Below are positions 42,863 through 51,994 of a stretch of DNA of 64,000 bases, piece by piece; within the stretch, counting starts at the first letter, position 1; each line of letters opens with the position of its first letter. The notes beneath the pieces were generated by a model. That model ran no database searches, had not been told where the DNA came from, and worked only from the letters and a program-made list of their open reading frames with translations. This DNA is from Metabacillus dongyingensis (GTDB lineage: Bacteria > Bacillota > Bacilli > Bacillales > Bacillaceae), in NCBI RefSeq assembly GCF_019933155.2, contig NZ_CP082944.1:4280001-4344000 (forward strand). Reading direction: 5' to 3'. The position numbers and the translations under genes were made by a program.

Positions 42863-43196
42863 GGAGTTCTCCCTCTTTTTTTCTTTTTATAAGTATAAAT
42901 TGCTGGAAACAGGATCACAATAGAAATATCCCCCGTTTGTTATAGATAATAAAAGCTCTCTGCTTTGATGCAGGGAGCTTTTATTCGTGATTCTTCCATT
43001 ATTAATACGTGAAAATCCCTGCTCTGACTGCACTTAAAAGGTTGGAAAGGGGCTAGTTGTCTAATCTTATTTTGTAATTGTTTGCTTTTAGTTATTCAAA
43101 TAATGCCCTTTATTTAGACATCATACATTGAATAAGCTCGATTTCCTCTACGACTGTCCGATATAGTAAGAAGCAGCTGCATATGCGCAACCGAAC

Positions 43197-43415
43197 ATGA
43201 CAGCGACTTTTGTTCTTATTATAGTCAAAATTTACTATGTAATTGTATGCCCAGACTGCGGTTATTCTCATTCAGAAGAGTTTACGTCTCATTTGACTGA
43301 AATTGGAACTTCTATGTTAGGCGAAAAGATGCCCGTGAAAAATCCATCGCCGAAATGGCAAAAGACAGGTTGGCGAGAAATAAGAGAATGGAAACAAAAG
43401 TATCCAATAAGCTAA
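43197..43415 (+). CDS. Doubtful small protein with one CxxC pair
   Basis: A 72-codon frame, MTATFVLIIVKIYYVIV, then CPDCGYSHSEEFTSHLTEIG and VKNPSPKWQKTGWREIREWK. The middle and end read like real protein (CPDCGYSHSEEF is zinc-ribbon-like), but there is no ribosome binding site before the ATG and the hydrophobic start may be chance. It could be the tail of a decayed gene. I do not recognise it. Confidence 0.3.
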   Translation: MTATFVLIIVKIYYVIVCPDCGYSHSEEFTSHLTEIGTSMLGEKMPVKNPSPKWQKTGWREIREWKQKYPIS

Positions 43416-43427
43416 ATATAAGCAGTA

Positions 43428-43456
43428 AAAAAACGCATACTAAATGTACGCGTTTT
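43428..43456 (-). terminator. Terminator of yuzB
   Basis: AAAACGC-ATAC (about 43431-43441) pairs with GTACGCGTTTT (43446-43456) with a one-base bulge; on the minus strand seven T follow. Confidence 0.7.
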
Positions 43457-43458
43457 GC

Positions 43459-43695
43459 TTAGAACATAGGATTCTCATCCAGGTAATCATATATGTTTTT
43501 AACTAGCTCTTCAGATGATTCCCCGGTTACAACCTCACCGTTTACAAGGGCATAAAGAGAAGCATAGCATTTTCCGCAATATCCAAGACATCCGTATTCA
43601 ATAATGTCCAGATTAGGATCCTTTTCTAACTTTTCCAAAGCAGCTTGTGAACCGTTCGCTAAATTGCTTATACAAAATTCTATTATTGGTTTCAA
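43459..43695 (-). CDS. yuzB: YuzB, UPF0349/DUF1450 protein
   Basis: 78 residues from the TTG at 43695: (M)[20 protein letters not shown], with a cysteine group [19 protein letters not shown] near residue 40 and a conserved ENPMF end. TGAGGTGATG just upstream is a good Shine-Dalgarno for this TTG, whereas the ATG and GTG inside it cannot be used; the B. subtilis protein also begins at this residue and has 78 residues. CxxCxxC suggests metal or redox binding; function unknown. Confidence 0.9.
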   Translation of the reverse strand: MKPIIEFCISNLANGSQAALEKLEKDPNLDIIEYGCLGYCGKCYASLYALVNGEVVTGESSEELVKNIYDYLDENPMF

Positions 43696-43987
43696 CTTCA
43701 TCACCTCACACCTGCAATCCTATGCTACCCTTTCTATGTACTATCGTCAATTATTTATGTTTTATGTTATACTTTTTTCATAAATATCAACACATTTCCA
43801 TTAAAGTGATTTACTAATGGGCAGGTTCTCAGATTAATAGATGACTTTTTCATAACATATTGTGGTTTATCATCAAATTCGTTATACTTTTAGATGGCAT
43901 ATTGCAAAGGTTTACTTAATAACTGATTTAACCTATAGATAAGAATATAACTAACTCACTAAAAGAGGAGAAAAAGGGGAGTCTGCA

Positions 43988-45055
43988 ATGAAGAACTTAG
44001 TAATTCTTGGCGGTGGATACGGCGGCATGCGCGTCCTTCATCGACTGCTTCCAGGTCAGCTGCCTGATGATGTGCAAATTACACTCATAGATAAAAATCC
44101 CTATCATTGTTTAAAAACGGAATATTATGCACTGGCTGCGGGAACGATTTCAGACCATCATATCCGCGTAGATTTTCCAGAGCATGAGCGTCTGCACGTA
44201 ACGTTCGGGGAAATAACCTCGGTTGATCTTGAAGAAAAAAAGGTTCATCTGAATAATCAGGAACCGATTTCATATGATGATCTTATTATTGGTTTAGGCT
44301 GTGAAGACAAATATCATAATGTTCCAGGCGCGAAAGAGTTTACCCACAGCATTCAGACAATTGATCAATCAAGAGAAACCTACCAGCTCCTTAACAATTT
44401 AAGCGGCGGTGCTTCTGTTGCAATCGTTGGCGCAGGACTAAGCGGAGTTGAGCTTGCAAGTGAGCTCCGAGAAAGCAGAAAAGATCTTAAGATCACGCTT
44501 TATGACCGCGGAAAAAACATTCTGTCCAGTTTTCCGGAACGTCTTAGCAAATATGTTCAAGGCTGGTTCGAAGATCATGGCGTAACCATTATCAACAGTG
44601 CCAACGTGACAAAGGTAGAACAAAATGTTCTTTATAATCATGATGAGCCTGTTTCATACGATGCCATCGTGTGGACTGCAGGAATTCAGCCGAACAAAAT
44701 CGTAAGAGATCTTCCTGTTGATAAAGATCCTCAGGGCCGAGCAGTGCTTACAAAACAGCATCACCTTCCGCATCATGAGGATGCATTTGTTGTTGGAGAC
44801 TGTGCAAGTCTTCCTCATGCACCAAGTGCACAGCTGGCTGAAGCTCAGGCTGAACAAATCGTTCAAGTTCTGCTTAAAAAGTGGAATGGTGAAGAATTGC
44901 CGCAGGACTTCCCTGCCTTCAAGCTGAAAGGCGTATTAGGGTCGCTTGGAAAAAAACATGGTTTCGGCCTTGTGAATGACCGCCCTCTAATTGGACGAGT
45001 TCCTCGACTGCTTAAATCGGGAATACTTTGGATGTACAAATACCATAATGGATAA
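43988..45055 (+). CDS. yutJ: NADH dehydrogenase-like flavoprotein YutJ
   Basis: A 355-residue pyridine-nucleotide-disulfide-type flavoprotein. The N-terminal FAD motif VILGGGYGGMRVLHRL, the NAD motif VAIVGAGLSGVELASELRE (about 143) and the FAD contact EDAFVVGDCASLPHAPSA (about 258) are present. It is shorter than YumB at the C-terminus. It is the third such oxidoreductase in 8 kb. The electron acceptor is unknown. AGAGGAG lies upstream of the ATG. Confidence 0.92.
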   Translation: MKNLVILGGGYGGMRVLHRLLPGQLPDDVQITLIDKNPYHCLKTEYYALAAGTISDHHIRVDFPEHERLHVTFGEITSVDLEEKKVHLNNQEPISYDDLIIGLGCEDKYHNVPGAKEFTHSIQTIDQSRETYQLLNNLSGGASVAIVGAGLSGVELASELRESRKDLKITLYDRGKNILSSFPERLSKYVQGWFEDHGVTIINSANVTKVEQNVLYNHDEPVSYDAIVWTAGIQPNKIVRDLPVDKDPQGRAVLTKQHHLPHHEDAFVVGDCASLPHAPSAQLAEAQAEQIVQVLLKKWNGEELPQDFPAFKLKGVLGSLGKKHGFGLVNDRPLIGRVPRLLKSGILWMYKYHNG

Positions 45056-45056
45056 G

Positions 45057-45090
45057 AAAAACGCAAGGCAATGTGATGCCTTGCGTTTTT
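45057..45090 (+). terminator. Terminator of yutJ
   Basis: AAAAACGCAAGGCA (45057-45070) pairs perfectly with TGCCTTGCGTTTTT (45077-45090). Confidence 0.9.
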
Positions 45091-45223
45091 GCTTTAATCT
45101 GAGGGATTTTTTATGTGGCAGCGGTCAGAAACTTGCCCCGGGCGGTCAAAACGGTGTCTTGTGCAGTCAAAATGCTTATTATTCGATTATTTTCAGCCGC
45201 TGCACTTGCACATTAAATGATTA

Positions 45224-45547
45224 CTAAGCAGAAACATATCCATGCTTCTCCATTTCAGCATATATTGTTTTCAATTTCGGATTGCCTTCTCCTACTACCA
45301 CTCCATTAATAACAACCAAAGGGTAAAAATACTCATCATTTGCGATTTTCTCCGCAAAACTCTTTTTTTCAGGATTGTCTTGAGGCGAGAATACATCAAC
45401 ATATTCTATTTTAAACTGCTGCTGCGGGAATTTCCTTGAAATTGCTGCTTCCAGCCATTCATATGTTTCTTTTGAGGAGGGAAGATTTACACAGCTTGGG
45501 CATAATACTTCAGCTCCATATATATACACTTCGACTTGTTTTTTCAT
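45224..45547 (-). CDS. yuzD: YuzD, DUF1462 thioredoxin-like protein
   Basis: 107 residues from the ATG at 45547, with AAGGGGG 6 bases upstream; the longer frame to 45574 overlaps that site. The protein is MKKQVEVYIYGAEVLCPSCV, with a CPSC pair at residues 16-19 in the position of a thioredoxin active site, and a cis-Pro-like FYPLVVINGVVVGEG. The neighbour yutI is a NifU-type Fe-S scaffold, divergent over 200 bp. A redox or Fe-S role is likely but unproven. Confidence 0.9.
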   Translation of the reverse strand: MKKQVEVYIYGAEVLCPSCVNLPSSKETYEWLEAAISRKFPQQQFKIEYVDVFSPQDNPEKKSFAEKIANDEYFYPLVVINGVVVGEGNPKLKTIYAEMEKHGYVSA

Positions 45548-45748
45548 CGTATTCCCCCTTTTCTTAAGTTTCATTGTAAGGGAGGAAGCGTTTTTTTTCC
45601 ATGAAAACTTATATGCTGAAAGTATCCATTTTTATTCACTGCGGAATATGTTAAAATAGTGGCATTAACAGATTTTACTTCAATCATATGAATAGATTTT
45701 CAGCGCTTTTTTGAATATAATAGCAGGATAAGGAAGGAGTCGATTAAG

Positions 45749-45988
45749 TTGACAACAGAAACTCAAATGGTAGAACAAGTACAGGAAGTATTAGATAAAT
45801 TACGCCCATTCTTGCTTCGTGACGGCGGGGATTGTGAACTAGTGGATGTAGAAGACGGCATCGTAAAATTACGCCTTTTAGGAGCTTGCGGCAGCTGCCC
45901 AAGTTCAACAATCACACTTAAAGCAGGGATTGAACGCGCCCTTCTTGAAGAAGTACCGGGTGTTGTAGAGGTAGAACAAGTTTTCTAA
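45749..45988 (+). CDS. yutI: NifU C-terminal-type Fe-S scaffold YutI
   Basis: A 79-residue NifU-like protein. It has [20 protein letters not shown] and the cluster-binding [16 protein letters not shown] (CxxC). It can hold and pass on a 4Fe-4S or 2Fe-2S cluster in the cytosol. The TTG start at 45749 has AAGGAG 9 bases upstream. Shorter than the roughly 110-residue B. subtilis protein at its N-terminus. A 17-bp terminator follows immediately. Confidence 0.93.
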   Translation: MTTETQMVEQVQEVLDKLRPFLLRDGGDCELVDVEDGIVKLRLLGACGSCPSSTITLKAGIERALLEEVPGVVEVEQVF

Positions 45989-45991
45989 TGC

Positions 45992-46028
45992 AAAAAAAGA
46001 TGGTGAGCCCGCTCACCATCTTTTTTTT
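45992..46028. terminator. Terminator between yutI and the S9 peptidase gene
   Basis: AAAAAAAGATGGTGAGC (45992-46008) pairs perfectly with GCTCACCATCTTTTTTT (46011-46027); T-runs on both strands. Confidence 0.92.
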
Positions 46029-46030
46029 GC

Positions 46031-48034
46031 TTATAAATATTCGCTGAACCAATTTTTTATATGATTTAACCGGTCGATCCGAAGCTTAGGATGGCCGCTT
46101 CTGGATAATTCATGATTCGCATCTGGAAAGCGCACGAGTTTTGTTTCTTTTTTCAGGCGCTTTAAAGCGATATAAAGCTGCTCAGCCTGCTCTACAGGAC
46201 AGCGGTAGTCTTTTTCGCCATGAAGAATCAATAGAGGCGTTTCTACGTTTGTGACATATTTTAACGGCGAATGCTGCCACAGTTTATCAAAATCATCGAT
46301 CAGATTGCCGCCGATTTCCCACTCTGTAAAGTAATAGCCGATATCACTCACTCCGTAGAAGCTGATCCAGTTGCTGATTGAACGCTGTGTAACAGCTGCT
46401 TTAAACCTGTTTGTATGACCCACAATCCAGTTGGTCATAAAACCGCCATAGCTGCCTCCAGTTACACCTAATCGATCTTTATCAATATAATCATAGGTTT
46501 CAAGAGCATAATCCACTGCACTCATTAAATCGGTATAGTCGCTACCTCCATAATCACCGCGCACCTGATCAACAAAATGCTGTCCATATCCATGGCTTCC
46601 CCGCGGATTTGTATAGAGGACGGCTTTCCCGCTTGATGCAAGCATCTGAAATTCATGGAAATAAGTGTTGGCATACATGGCGTGCGGACCGCCATGTATT
46701 TCAAGAACGAGCGGGTATTTTTCGCCGTTCTTAAATCCAACCGGCTTCATGATCCACCCGTGAATCTCAAGTCCATCTTCTGCATTCCACTTAATTGCTT
46801 CAGGTACAGCAAGCTCAATTTCCTGCAAGAATTCATCATTTACATTTGTAAGCTGACGATTTTCCCCTGTGCTGAAATCAAAGAAATACAGGTCGCAAGG
46901 ATGATCAGGACTACTGATTCCGAGAACTGCAGTATGACTGCCAGGGTGAACCGATAACCCGTACACATGCTCCTGTTCAAACCTTACCGGCAAGGTTTGT
47001 CCTTCAAGCGATCCATAATAGACACCCGTATTGCCCTGATCGGTTAAAATAAAGTAAAATCCCTGGCTGTCCTCTGTCCAAATAAGACCTGGATTCACAC
47101 TGCCAGATATAAAATCCGCTACAACCGCATCACTGATGTGAACGTCCCAGTCAGCTGAATAGCATGATAACTCTTCTGTTTCCATTTTGTACAGCCAAAT
47201 TTTAGAGAAAGTCGCACTTTGGAATTCTTTTTCATGACCAAAAAAAGATAGGCAGCTTCCATCAGGCGACCAGGAAAGATTGCCAAAGAAACCATTGCTG
47301 TTCGTCAGCTGCTGCTGCTCATTAGTTTCTAAAGATAGAATAAAAACATCTGAGATTAAAGTTTGATCAGGATCGTCCGTCATATTCGAAGTAAACGCAA
47401 TCGATTTCCCATCAGGGGACCAGGCTCCATCGTTATAATCAAACTCCCTTGAACCGATGAGTTCAAGCTTCCCTGTTTTCACATCCACAACCGCAAGCTG
47501 CCTTTTACGGTTCTTTACAAAACCGGCTGCATCAGACTTGTACCTCATATCTTCAACTACGAGCGGCTCCGACAGCTTTTTCTCATCCCTATCCTCTTTG
47601 TCTAATTTGTCATCTGGCGCCAAAGAAATAGCTACAAGTATTTTCTTGCCATCGGGACTCCATACCGGCTGTGAGACAGATAAATGTTCTTTTGTGAGTG
47701 CTTTAGCCTCCCCGCCAGATGCTAACATGAGAAAAAGCTGATTCTTGCCACTCCGATCTGAAATAAAAGCAAGACGGCTTCCATCAGGAGACCATCTCGG
47801 AGAAGTATTTTCACCTTCACCATAAGTCCATTGACTGGAAATATTCTTTTCTAAGTCGGTTAAAAATAGATTTGATATGTATTGATGTTTTTCTTCGTGA
47901 ATAGACGTTTGAACGTAAACGGCCTTTGTGCCGCACGGTGAAACTTGAGGATCATTGACGGATTTCAGCTTGTATAAGTCCTCAGCTGTCATCCCTCTCT
48001 TTTGCTGTACAAATTCCATTTTTATCAACACCAA
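46031..48034 (-). CDS. yuxL: S9 family acyl-aminoacyl/prolyl oligopeptidase YuxL
   Basis: 667 residues. An N-terminal beta-propeller with WSPDG repeats (SPRWSPDGSRLAFIS, PVWSPDGKKILV, GAWSPDGKSIAFT, LSWSPDGSCLSFF) is followed by an alpha/beta hydrolase domain (about 410-667). The catalytic triad is Ser in VTGGSYGGFMTNW, Asp in ILHGEKDYRCP and His in FPDANHELSR. It degrades short peptides in the cytosol. The start is uncertain: TTG 48034, GTG 48031, TTG 48028 and ATG 48019 all follow AAGGGAAAG. Confidence 0.93.
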   Translation of the reverse strand: MVLIKMEFVQQKRGMTAEDLYKLKSVNDPQVSPCGTKAVYVQTSIHEEKHQYISNLFLTDLEKNISSQWTYGEGENTSPRWSPDGSRLAFISDRSGKNQLFLMLASGGEAKALTKEHLSVSQPVWSPDGKKILVAISLAPDDKLDKEDRDEKKLSEPLVVEDMRYKSDAAGFVKNRKRQLAVVDVKTGKLELIGSREFDYNDGAWSPDGKSIAFTSNMTDDPDQTLISDVFILSLETNEQQQLTNSNGFFGNLSWSPDGSCLSFFGHEKEFQSATFSKIWLYKMETEELSCYSADWDVHISDAVVADFISGSVNPGLIWTEDSQGFYFILTDQGNTGVYYGSLEGQTLPVRFEQEHVYGLSVHPGSHTAVLGISSPDHPCDLYFFDFSTGENRQLTNVNDEFLQEIELAVPEAIKWNAEDGLEIHGWIMKPVGFKNGEKYPLVLEIHGGPHAMYANTYFHEFQMLASSGKAVLYTNPRGSHGYGQHFVDQVRGDYGGSDYTDLMSAVDYALETYDYIDKDRLGVTGGSYGGFMTNWIVGHTNRFKAAVTQRSISNWISFYGVSDIGYYFTEWEIGGNLIDDFDKLWQHSPLKYVTNVETPLLILHGEKDYRCPVEQAEQLYIALKRLKKETKLVRFPDANHELSRSGHPKLRIDRLNHIKNWFSEYL

Positions 48035-48171
48035 ACTTTCCCTTGAATTTTTTCTGTTATTTTATTTATTTCGACAAGCTAAATAATTTTCCTTCTGAAG
48101 CGGCTTTAAATAGCTAAATTTTGAAATGAAACAGAAACATCCAAAAAACAGGCTGATCAGCATCTCAAAAC

Positions 48172-48198
48172 AAAAAAAGCATCCTCATAAGAGAATGC
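48172..48198 (-). terminator. Terminator of hom-thrC-thrB
   Basis: GCATCCTC (48179-48186), ATAA, GAGAATGC (48191-48198), one mismatch; seven T on the minus strand. Confidence 0.8.
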
Positions 48199-48199
48199 C

Positions 48200-49138
48200 C
48201 TATCCAATCGAATCCCGAACTTGTCCAGAATGGGCTTCATAATAAACATTTGATCCCTCTAATACTGGTGTCAGCTCTTCAACTTCACATTTAGGAAATT
48301 GCGCTTTAAGCAGTTTAGCGAGTGTTTTCCCTTTCCCTTTAGCCGTAAATGCCAAGACAGTAGGGCCCGCACCGCTGAGAGCTGCGCCATATGCACCTGC
48401 ATCCATTGCCGCTTTCTGTACTTTCGAAAGCTCCTTAATCAAAGTACCGCGATACGGCTGGTGAAATAAATCTTTTTGCATCATTTTCCCTGCAAGCGGC
48501 CAGTTGTTTGACAGAACAGCTGCTACCAAAACATTGCTGACTGCGCTTGCCTCTACTGCCCCGCTGTATTCCAAATACCCGGGAAGGACGTCGCGGGCAT
48601 CTTTTGTATACAGCTTGTATGGAGGAACAACTGCTACTAGATCTACGTCGACTTCATCAACGGCTACCAATTCTGTTACTTGCTCCTGATGAAGTCCCAC
48701 TACTAAACCTCCGTACAAAGATGCTCCTGCATTATCCGGGTGGCCTTCAATAATACTGGCAAGATGCAGCTTTTCTTTCATGCTTAACTTTAAAGAGCAT
48801 AATTCATTTGCAAGCTCCACTCCCGCCACGATAGCAGCAGCGCTGCTCCCTAACCCCCGTGCCATAGGAATATCGCTCCATACCTCAACAGTACAGCCGG
48901 GCAGGGCAGATTCATAAGATGATGCCACTCTTTTTGCAACTTGATAAATGAGGTTTTCTTCATCTCTTGGGATAGTGAGCATTTCCTCATTTAACGGAAT
49001 AAAAGACCATGTTTCAGCAGGAGTAACCCTCAGTTCCAGATAACGATTAACAGCAAGACCGACAGAATCAAAGCCAGGTCCAAGATTCGCTGTGCTTCCG
49101 GGAACTTTTATCTTTAACATGTCGCCTTCCTTCACCAT
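48200..49138 (-). CDS. thrB: Homoserine kinase
   Basis: A 312-residue GHMP kinase that phosphorylates L-homoserine for threonine synthesis. The N-terminus [20 protein letters not shown] and the ATP-binding [16 protein letters not shown] (about 95) are clear; [17 protein letters not shown] and [14 protein letters not shown] complete the fold. The start ATG 49138 overlaps the thrC stop and has AAGGGAGTG upstream; ATG 49120 with AAGGAAGG is nearly as good. Confidence 0.96.
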   Translation of the reverse strand: MVKEGDMLKIKVPGSTANLGPGFDSVGLAVNRYLELRVTPAETWSFIPLNEEMLTIPRDEENLIYQVAKRVASSYESALPGCTVEVWSDIPMARGLGSSAAAIVAGVELANELCSLKLSMKEKLHLASIIEGHPDNAGASLYGGLVVGLHQEQVTELVAVDEVDVDLVAVVPPYKLYTKDARDVLPGYLEYSGAVEASAVSNVLVAAVLSNNWPLAGKMMQKDLFHQPYRGTLIKELSKVQKAAMDAGAYGAALSGAGPTVLAFTAKGKGKTLAKLLKAQFPKCEVEELTPVLEGSNVYYEAHSGQVRDSIG

Positions 49139-50193
49139 GCACCCACTCCCTTAAGCTGCTCCATAACGGCAAGTTCATCGTTAGGAAGCACGATTGGTTT
49201 GATTTCAGAGAGATCAACAGCCACGTTTGGATCTTTTAATCCATTTCCTGTTAAAACAGCAACTGCTTTAGCTCCCTTTTGATAAACGCCCTTCTTGGCG
49301 CTCTTTATTAATCCTGCAATGGAAGCACAAGAAGCAGGCTCTGCAAAAATGCCTTCTGTCTTTGCTAAAAGCTGATAGGCTTCAATAATTTCCTCGTCTG
49401 TTACTTCATCAATAAAGCCGTTTGACTGCTCAGCTGCTTTAACAGCTTTGTCCCAGCTTGCCGGGTTGCCGATCCGAATGGCAGTTGCAATCGTTTCTGG
49501 ATTTTCAATCACTTGATTGCGCACAATGGCAGCTGCTCCCTCTGCTTCAAAGCCGTGCATTTGCGGGAGGCCAGTCTGATGAATGCTGTCATATTCTAAA
49601 AAGCCCTTCCAATAAGCAGAAATGTTTCCGGCATTGCCGACGGGTATTGAGAGAATATCCGGAGCTGCTCCCAATGCGTCACAAAGCTCGAATGCAGCTG
49701 TTTTTTGCCCTTCAAGCCTGTAAGGGTTCACAGAGTTCACAAGAGTAATAGGAAGCTTCTCAGACATGCTGCGGACCATAGTCAGCGCCTGATCGAAGTT
49801 TCCCTTTATAGCGATGATTTCTGCTCCGTACATCACTGCCTGTGCCAGTTTTCCAAACGCAATTTTCCCATCAGGAATGACAATAATGCAGCGCATTTTC
49901 GCTCTGGCCGCATAGGCAGCTGCTGCAGCTGATGTATTTCCCGTAGAAGCACAGATGACTGTATCACTGCCTTCTTCTTTCGCTTTTGCAACAGCCATTA
50001 CCATTCCTCTGTCTTTAAAGGAGCCCGTCGGATTAGCGCCTTCTGTTTTAGCATAAAGCTCAAGACCTAACTGCTCTGATAGAGTTGGTAAAAAAACAAG
50101 AGGGGTATTCCCCTCGTTCAATGTAAGTAAAGGTGTGTTGTCATTTACGGGCAAGTAATTCCGGTATTGATTCAAGAGACCTTTCCACATCAT
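49132..50193 (-). CDS. thrC: Threonine synthase
   Basis: A 353-residue PLP enzyme that converts O-phosphohomoserine to threonine. The PLP lysine is in [17 protein letters not shown] (about residue 59), the phosphate loop [14 protein letters not shown] near 190, and [17 protein letters not shown] is conserved. Two adjacent ATG codons (50193 and 50190) can start it; the first overlaps the hom stop (ATGA), giving translational coupling. It is the middle gene of hom-thrC-thrB. Confidence 0.96.
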   Translation of the reverse strand: MMWKGLLNQYRNYLPVNDNTPLLTLNEGNTPLVFLPTLSEQLGLELYAKTEGANPTGSFKDRGMVMAVAKAKEEGSDTVICASTGNTSAAAAAYAARAKMRCIIVIPDGKIAFGKLAQAVMYGAEIIAIKGNFDQALTMVRSMSEKLPITLVNSVNPYRLEGQKTAAFELCDALGAAPDILSIPVGNAGNISAYWKGFLEYDSIHQTGLPQMHGFEAEGAAAIVRNQVIENPETIATAIRIGNPASWDKAVKAAEQSNGFIDEVTDEEIIEAYQLLAKTEGIFAEPASCASIAGLIKSAKKGVYQKGAKAVAVLTGNGLKDPNVAVDLSEIKPIVLPNDELAVMEQLKGVGAW

Positions 50194-51488
50194 AAGTAAC
50201 CGTTCCCTTCTACGCGATATGAGCTTTTAATGCCCTGTACGACTTCAAGATCAAGCAGGTTAGCCAGAATCTCATCAAAGTCTTTATTTGATGCCTGATG
50301 CGTGACAATCACAATTTCTGCCAGATTGCTGTTTTTTAGCGGAAGCTGGAGAATTTTCTCAAAGCTGACCCCGCGTTCTGAGAACAAGGAAGTAATGGTT
50401 GAAAATGCACCAACCTGATCTTTCACATGAATGCGCAGGAAATGCTGAGCATAGATTTCATCGCTCTGCTTCAATGCTTTTTCAAATTGAGGAAGAACTG
50501 CGCTTCGTCCATTCACACCAAGTCTCATATTTTTCATGACGCCTACTAGATCAGAAACAACAGCTGTTGCAGTCGGCAGGCTGCCTGCACCCGGGCCGTA
50601 GAACATCGTTTCTCCTACAGCTTCTCCGTATACATAAACAGCGTTATATTCGTTGTTAACCGATGCCAATGGATGATAATCGGGCAGCAGTGTAGGCTGT
50701 ACACTGACTTCGACTTTATTATGGTTGCGGTTGGCGATGCCGATCAGCTTCATTGTATACCCAAGTCTCTTGCTGTAGCTGATGTCCTCATCCGTTACTT
50801 CACTGATCCCTTTGACACTTACATCCTCTAAATCTACGTGCATTGAAAAACCGAGGCGTGCGAGAATCGCCATTTTGCGGGCAGCATCCAGACCTTCTAC
50901 GTCGGCAGTAGGATCCGACTCAGCATAGCCAAGATCCTGGGCTTCTTTCAGCACTTCTTCATATGGACTTCCCTGTTTGCTCATTTTTGTTAAGATGAAA
51001 TTCGTTGTCCCGTTCACGATTCCCATCATTTTGTTGATCCGGTCTGAAGCAAGTCCATCTACTAAACTTCTTAAAATCGGAATTCCGCCGGCAACACTTG
51101 CTTCATAAAATAGGTCACAGCCATTTTCTGTTGCAGCATCTAATAGCTCCGTGCCATAGACGGCCATAAGATCCTTATTTGCTGTAACTACATGCTTTTT
51201 AGCTCGAAGAGCCTGAAGAATATATTCCTTTGTATGCTCGACACCGCCCATTACTTCAATAATGACATCTATATCAGGATCGTGAATAACTTCATCAGCG
51301 TTTTTCGTCAGAAGCTCTTTTCCGAATTCAACCTGTCTTTTTTTATCAATATCCTGTACTAGGATCTTTTTCACCTTAACTGGACAGCCTACCTGATGCA
51401 TCAATTTATCCTGGTGATCATCTATAATTTTCACTACACCGCTTCCGACTGTGCCTAGTCCCAACAAACCAACTTGAATTGCTTTCAT
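50190..51488 (-). CDS. hom: Homoserine dehydrogenase
   Basis: 432 residues from the ATG at 51488 ([23 protein letters not shown]-binding). A GTG at 51500 would add four residues, but GGGGAGTG fits the ATG with 9-base spacing and the B. subtilis enzyme starts here. The catalytic domain shows [23 protein letters not shown] and [16 protein letters not shown]-terminal ACT domain (about 350-432, [20 protein letters not shown]) gives threonine feedback. First gene of the operon. Confidence 0.97.
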   Translation of the reverse strand: MKAIQVGLLGLGTVGSGVVKIIDDHQDKLMHQVGCPVKVKKILVQDIDKKRQVEFGKELLTKNADEVIHDPDIDVIIEVMGGVEHTKEYILQALRAKKHVVTANKDLMAVYGTELLDAATENGCDLFYEASVAGGIPILRSLVDGLASDRINKMMGIVNGTTNFILTKMSKQGSPYEEVLKEAQDLGYAESDPTADVEGLDAARKMAILARLGFSMHVDLEDVSVKGISEVTDEDISYSKRLGYTMKLIGIANRNHNKVEVSVQPTLLPDYHPLASVNNEYNAVYVYGEAVGETMFYGPGAGSLPTATAVVSDLVGVMKNMRLGVNGRSAVLPQFEKALKQSDEIYAQHFLRIHVKDQVGAFSTITSLFSERGVSFEKILQLPLKNSNLAEIVIVTHQASNKDFDEILANLLDLEVVQGIKSSYRVEGNGYL

Positions 51489-51563
51489 GAATTTATCCAC
51501 TCCCCTGATGTCCTTCTTAGAAATACATTTGTATATGTATGATAGACATTTTCTATTATTGTC

Positions 51564-51592
51564 ATTATAAACAGTGTGCCATTGCTTATCAA
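51564..51592 (-). promoter_or_regulatory. Sigma-A promoter of hom-thrC-thrB
   Basis: On the minus strand TTGATA (51592-51587), 17 bp, TATAAT (51569-51564), a near-consensus promoter about 70 bases before the hom start. I see no T-box or other attenuator in the short leader. Confidence 0.85.
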
Positions 51593-51686
51593 TAGAGAAT
51601 TTTCAGTATTTATTATGTAATCGCTTTCTTCTTTAATTATACTGGGTTTATATTTTTTGGAAAATACTTATAAGTAAAGGAGAAAC

Positions 51687-51717
51687 TCCTTGGTCAGATC
51701 CGATCTGACCAAGGAGC
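51687..51717. repeat. 14-bp perfect inverted repeat upstream of hom
   Basis: CTCCTTGGTCAGAT (51687-51700), CCG, ATCTGACCAAGGAG (51704-51717). AAGGAG (51678-51683) can pair instead with the same CTCCTT, and CCAAAA/TTTTGG (51718-51731) adds a further small stem. It lies upstream of the hom promoter and has no T-run, so it is not a normal terminator. Confidence 0.6.
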
Positions 51718-51734
51718 CAAAAAATTTTGGTGTA

Positions 51735-51764
51735 AAATAAAAAGACGTGCGGTAAATCGCACGT
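51735..51764 (-). terminator. Terminator of the small gene 51770-51943
   Basis: ACGTGCG (51745-51751) pairs with CGCACGT (51758-51764); on the minus strand CTTTTTATTTT follows. Confidence 0.82.
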
Positions 51765-51769
51765 TTTTT

Positions 51770-51943
51770 CTATTCGCGGTCAAGCTGTATATCATTTTCG
51801 CTTTCAACTATTACATCAATGTGGCCTTTTCGCTCAAGCTTTTCTTTTTCAAGCATGGCTTCTTCCTCCGTTGGAAAGATGGGACCATCAAAGATCCTCT
51901 CCATTGTTTCTTTATCTGTATACTGCACTAAAAAACTGTTCAT
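51770..51943 (-). CDS. Small acidic protein, 57 residues
   Basis: A short gene: GGGAGG lies 8 bases before the ATG, and the product is MNSFLVQYTDKETMERIFDG, then PIFPTEEEAMLEKEKLERKG and HIDVIVESENDIQLDRE. It has no cysteine or membrane segment. It has its own terminator and follows the D-glycerate dehydrogenase gene by 51 bp. I do not recognise the family; the pattern (short beta hairpin plus helix) is like small SPOR- or DUF-type domains but that is weak. Confidence 0.75.
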   Translation of the reverse strand: MNSFLVQYTDKETMERIFDGPIFPTEEEAMLEKEKLERKGHIDVIVESENDIQLDRE

Positions 51944-51994
51944 TTTGAAACCTCCCGTTTTAGAACACTATACCCCGTTCTTAAAAACAGTAAT

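Larger units (their letters stand above)
42863..43458. other. Intergenic region with decayed sequence between dapF and yuzB
   Basis: About 600 bp without a convincing gene. It holds a perfect 13-bp inverted repeat, AAAAGCTCTCTGC (42951-42963) with GCAGGGAGCTTTT (42970-42982) apart from one mismatch, a plausible terminator with no gene before it. It also holds a doubtful 72-codon frame (43197-43415). In B. subtilis a nucleoside transporter gene (yutK) stands here, so a gene was probably lost. Confidence 0.55.

Noticed and set aside
51489..51563. Threonine or methionine leader attenuator upstream of hom
   Set aside because: The leader after the promoter is only about 70 bases, with no run of Thr codons, no T-box and no terminator hairpin.
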